A stretch of 32,332 nucleotides of DNA from an uncultured Alphaproteobacteria bacterium (lineage in GTDB: Bacteria > Pseudomonadota > Alphaproteobacteria > RF32 > CAG-239), in contig CAJGCO010000016.1 in assembly GCA_904501925.1 (NCBI GenBank), forward strand, positions 1 to 32,332, written 5' to 3'. Within the stretch, counting starts at the first letter, position 1. Every line of letters starts with the position of its first letter. This document shows positions 31,449 through 32,332 of this stretch, piece after piece. The translations under genes and the position numbers were made by a program. Under the pieces are notes generated by a model. It was not told the DNA's origin. It ran no database searches and saw only the letters and a program-made list of their open reading frames with translations.

Positions 31449-31473
31449 ATTTTATAAAGTTTTTAATGGTTAT

Positions 31474-31584
31474 TTACTTTTTTTTGTTTTTCTTCTTTTT
31501 CTTCTTTTTAAGACCGCTTAATGCCAAAAGTGCTGCTGAACCGTATAGAATGATAACAAGCACAAAAAAAAGACCATCACTCAT
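31474..31584 (-). CDS. 36-residue membrane peptide with poly-lysine tail
   Basis: On the minus strand an ATG at 31584 opens a 36-codon frame ending TAA at 31474. The N-terminal 25 residues (MSDGLFFVLVIILYGSAALL followed by ALSGL) are a membrane helix. The last 11 residues are ten lysines and one asparagine. Spacing to neighbours is cassette-like: the previous gene ends at 31627 and the next begins at 31448. An AT-rich leader like those of its neighbours (ACACTAAAAAATTATGAATT) precedes the start. It could be a small membrane effector or regulator; function unknown. Confidence 0.5.
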   Translation of the reverse strand: MSDGLFFVLVIILYGSAALLALSGLKKKKKKKNKKK

Positions 31585-31626
31585 AATTCATAATTTTTTA
31601 GTGTTTATTTACTCACATCATATTCT

Positions 31627-31902
31627 CTACAATATGTCCCCCAAGCCACGTGTCTTGTTGATAAACTTTTTTATCTCCATTGCTTCTTTGTAACGTGATA
31701 GTAAAAATTCAACCTGTATTTCATCTCCAATAGATGAAACAAGGATGTCAGAAAACATATTATTTAGAAAGCCATCTAATTTGTAAAAAAGTTTATAATA
31801 CTTTCCATCAGCTTCTACTAAAACAAACACTACAAAATTACCAGGAACAGCAACAACAGCTGGTTGGGATGCAATTTTTCCACATAAAATTTCTTTTTCC
31901 AT
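31627..31902 (-). CDS. Small protein, possibly OB-fold-like, unknown function
   Basis: 91 residues: MEKEILCGKIASQPAVVAVP, then strands FVVFVLVEADGKYYKLFYKL, an NMFSDILVSSIGDEIQVEF stretch and a final helix EIKKFINKT. The strand/IGDEI-x-VEF order resembles OB-fold or primosomal-type small proteins, but this is weak. The leader GGTAACTATTAAATTTATGCATT has no Shine-Dalgarno. First gene of the small-gene cluster, with promoter repeat P1 upstream. Confidence 0.55.
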   Translation of the reverse strand: MEKEILCGKIASQPAVVAVPGNFVVFVLVEADGKYYKLFYKLDGFLNNMFSDILVSSIGDEIQVEFLLSRYKEAMEIKKFINKTRGLGDIL

Positions 31903-31941
31903 AATGCATAAATTTAATAGTTACCATAATTATTTTTATTA

Positions 31942-31994
31942 GTGGGCAGATGATAATCTATTTTATTATAAAAATCAAATATTTTTTATGTCAA
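31942..31994 (-). promoter_or_regulatory. Promoter/leader repeat P1
   Basis: On the minus strand TTGACA (31989-31994), an 18-bp spacer and TATAAT (31965-31970) give a near-consensus promoter for the 91-aa gene. The sequence from -10 to the leader is repeated at P2. Confidence 0.65.
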
Positions 31995-32081
31995 ATTTTC
32001 GGAAAATTGTTGCTTTTTCTAAAAAATACTCTATTATGTGAGCAAAATAATATAATTGTATCACTTTAATTTTTATGTATG

Positions 32082-32332
32082 ATGAAGAAGCAAAAAAGCA
32101 ACAGTTGGGTGTATATACTTTGTGATGCCTTTCCTTTGTTGGCATTTGGATGTATTATAGTAATATCTATGGTTATTGCACTTATACCCCCTAAGGTTTC
32201 TGAGTGGAAAGAGGCAACAGTAGTTTCAAGAAATGAATTGATTATCCCTTGTGGATTTGGTTCTGAAACAGGGGTTTCATTGGTATTCTCAGATGGAACT
32301 ACTTGGAAAGGTTATCCATCTTCTGCAAAAAC
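32082..32332 (+). CDS. Membrane-anchored protein, N-terminal part (truncated by window edge)
   Basis: The frame opens at ATG 32082 and stays open to the window end (83 complete codons). It has a basic N-terminus, one hydrophobic segment (DAFPLLAFGCIIVISMVIAL) and then a polar, beta-like region (VVSRNELIIPCGFGSE...FSDGTTWKGYP). The leader is AT-rich without a Shine-Dalgarno. No family recognised; divergent from the small-gene cluster. Confidence 0.55.
   Translation, partial: MKKQKSNSWVYILCDAFPLLAFGCIIVISMVIALIPPKVSEWKEATVVSRNELIIPCGFGSETGVSLVFSDGTTWKGYPSSAK

Noticed and set aside
1..32332. CRISPR array or insertion sequence
   Set aside because: No regularly spaced short repeats and no transposase; the repeats present are few, long and separated by genes.

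Overview
The window looks like an AT-rich alphaproteobacterial chromosome, probably from an uncultured, host- or gut-associated lineage. Lineage is inferred from gene content and order; no rRNA is present. The strongest cue is the block DUF177 - rpmF - plsX - fabH - ihfA - merR on the plus strand, with bamE divergent just upstream. An UPF0260 pair, xseB-ispA and dnaB fit the same picture. Most genes have ordinary Shine-Dalgarno sequences (AGGAG/GAGG).

Region 1 (1-8330) is accessory. After the tail of a LysR-type regulator come cargo genes: an Abi-alpha-like protein, a CpXC-DUF805 membrane protein, a secreted Cys-containing protein, an Apea-type HEPN protein and a large orphan-type N6-adenine DNA methyltransferase. 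Four copies (R1-R4) of a composite repeat of about 130-160 bp divide this region into cargo blocks. Each copy has a long inverted repeat, a conserved spacer, an AAAGTCG terminator-like hairpin and the motif TGGCTGG. In R4 the TGGCTGG motif is part of a 19-bp copy of the 3' end of a tRNA-Gln gene that lies 178 bp further on. This looks like a defence-type island built of repeat-bounded cassettes beside a tRNA gene. No recombinase gene is visible in the window.

Region 2 (8331-13371) holds tRNA-Gln(TTG), a MarC-family membrane protein and the cysS-xseB-ispA operon. A 14-codon leader ORF with three consecutive Cys codons precedes cysS. It is followed by mutually exclusive pairing options and an intrinsic terminator, which is the layout of a ribosome-mediated cysteine attenuator.

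Region 3 (12784-17494, mostly minus strand) has two conserved proteins of unknown function, a polytopic GT-C-like membrane protein, a TerC-family transporter and galE. Region 4 (17560-29503) is the core block: dnaB with upstream DnaA boxes, two overlapping UPF0260 paralogues, a DUF45 metalloprotease, bamE, the rpmF-plsX-fabH-ihfA-merR-slyX series, a GtrII-like glucosyltransferase and clpB with a possible RpoH-type promoter.

Region 5 (29591-32332) is a coiled-coil gene followed by a cluster of small minus-strand genes of unknown function. At least three of these genes share a repeated promoter/leader sequence. One is a 36-residue membrane peptide with a poly-lysine tail. A plus-strand membrane protein gene is cut by the window edge.
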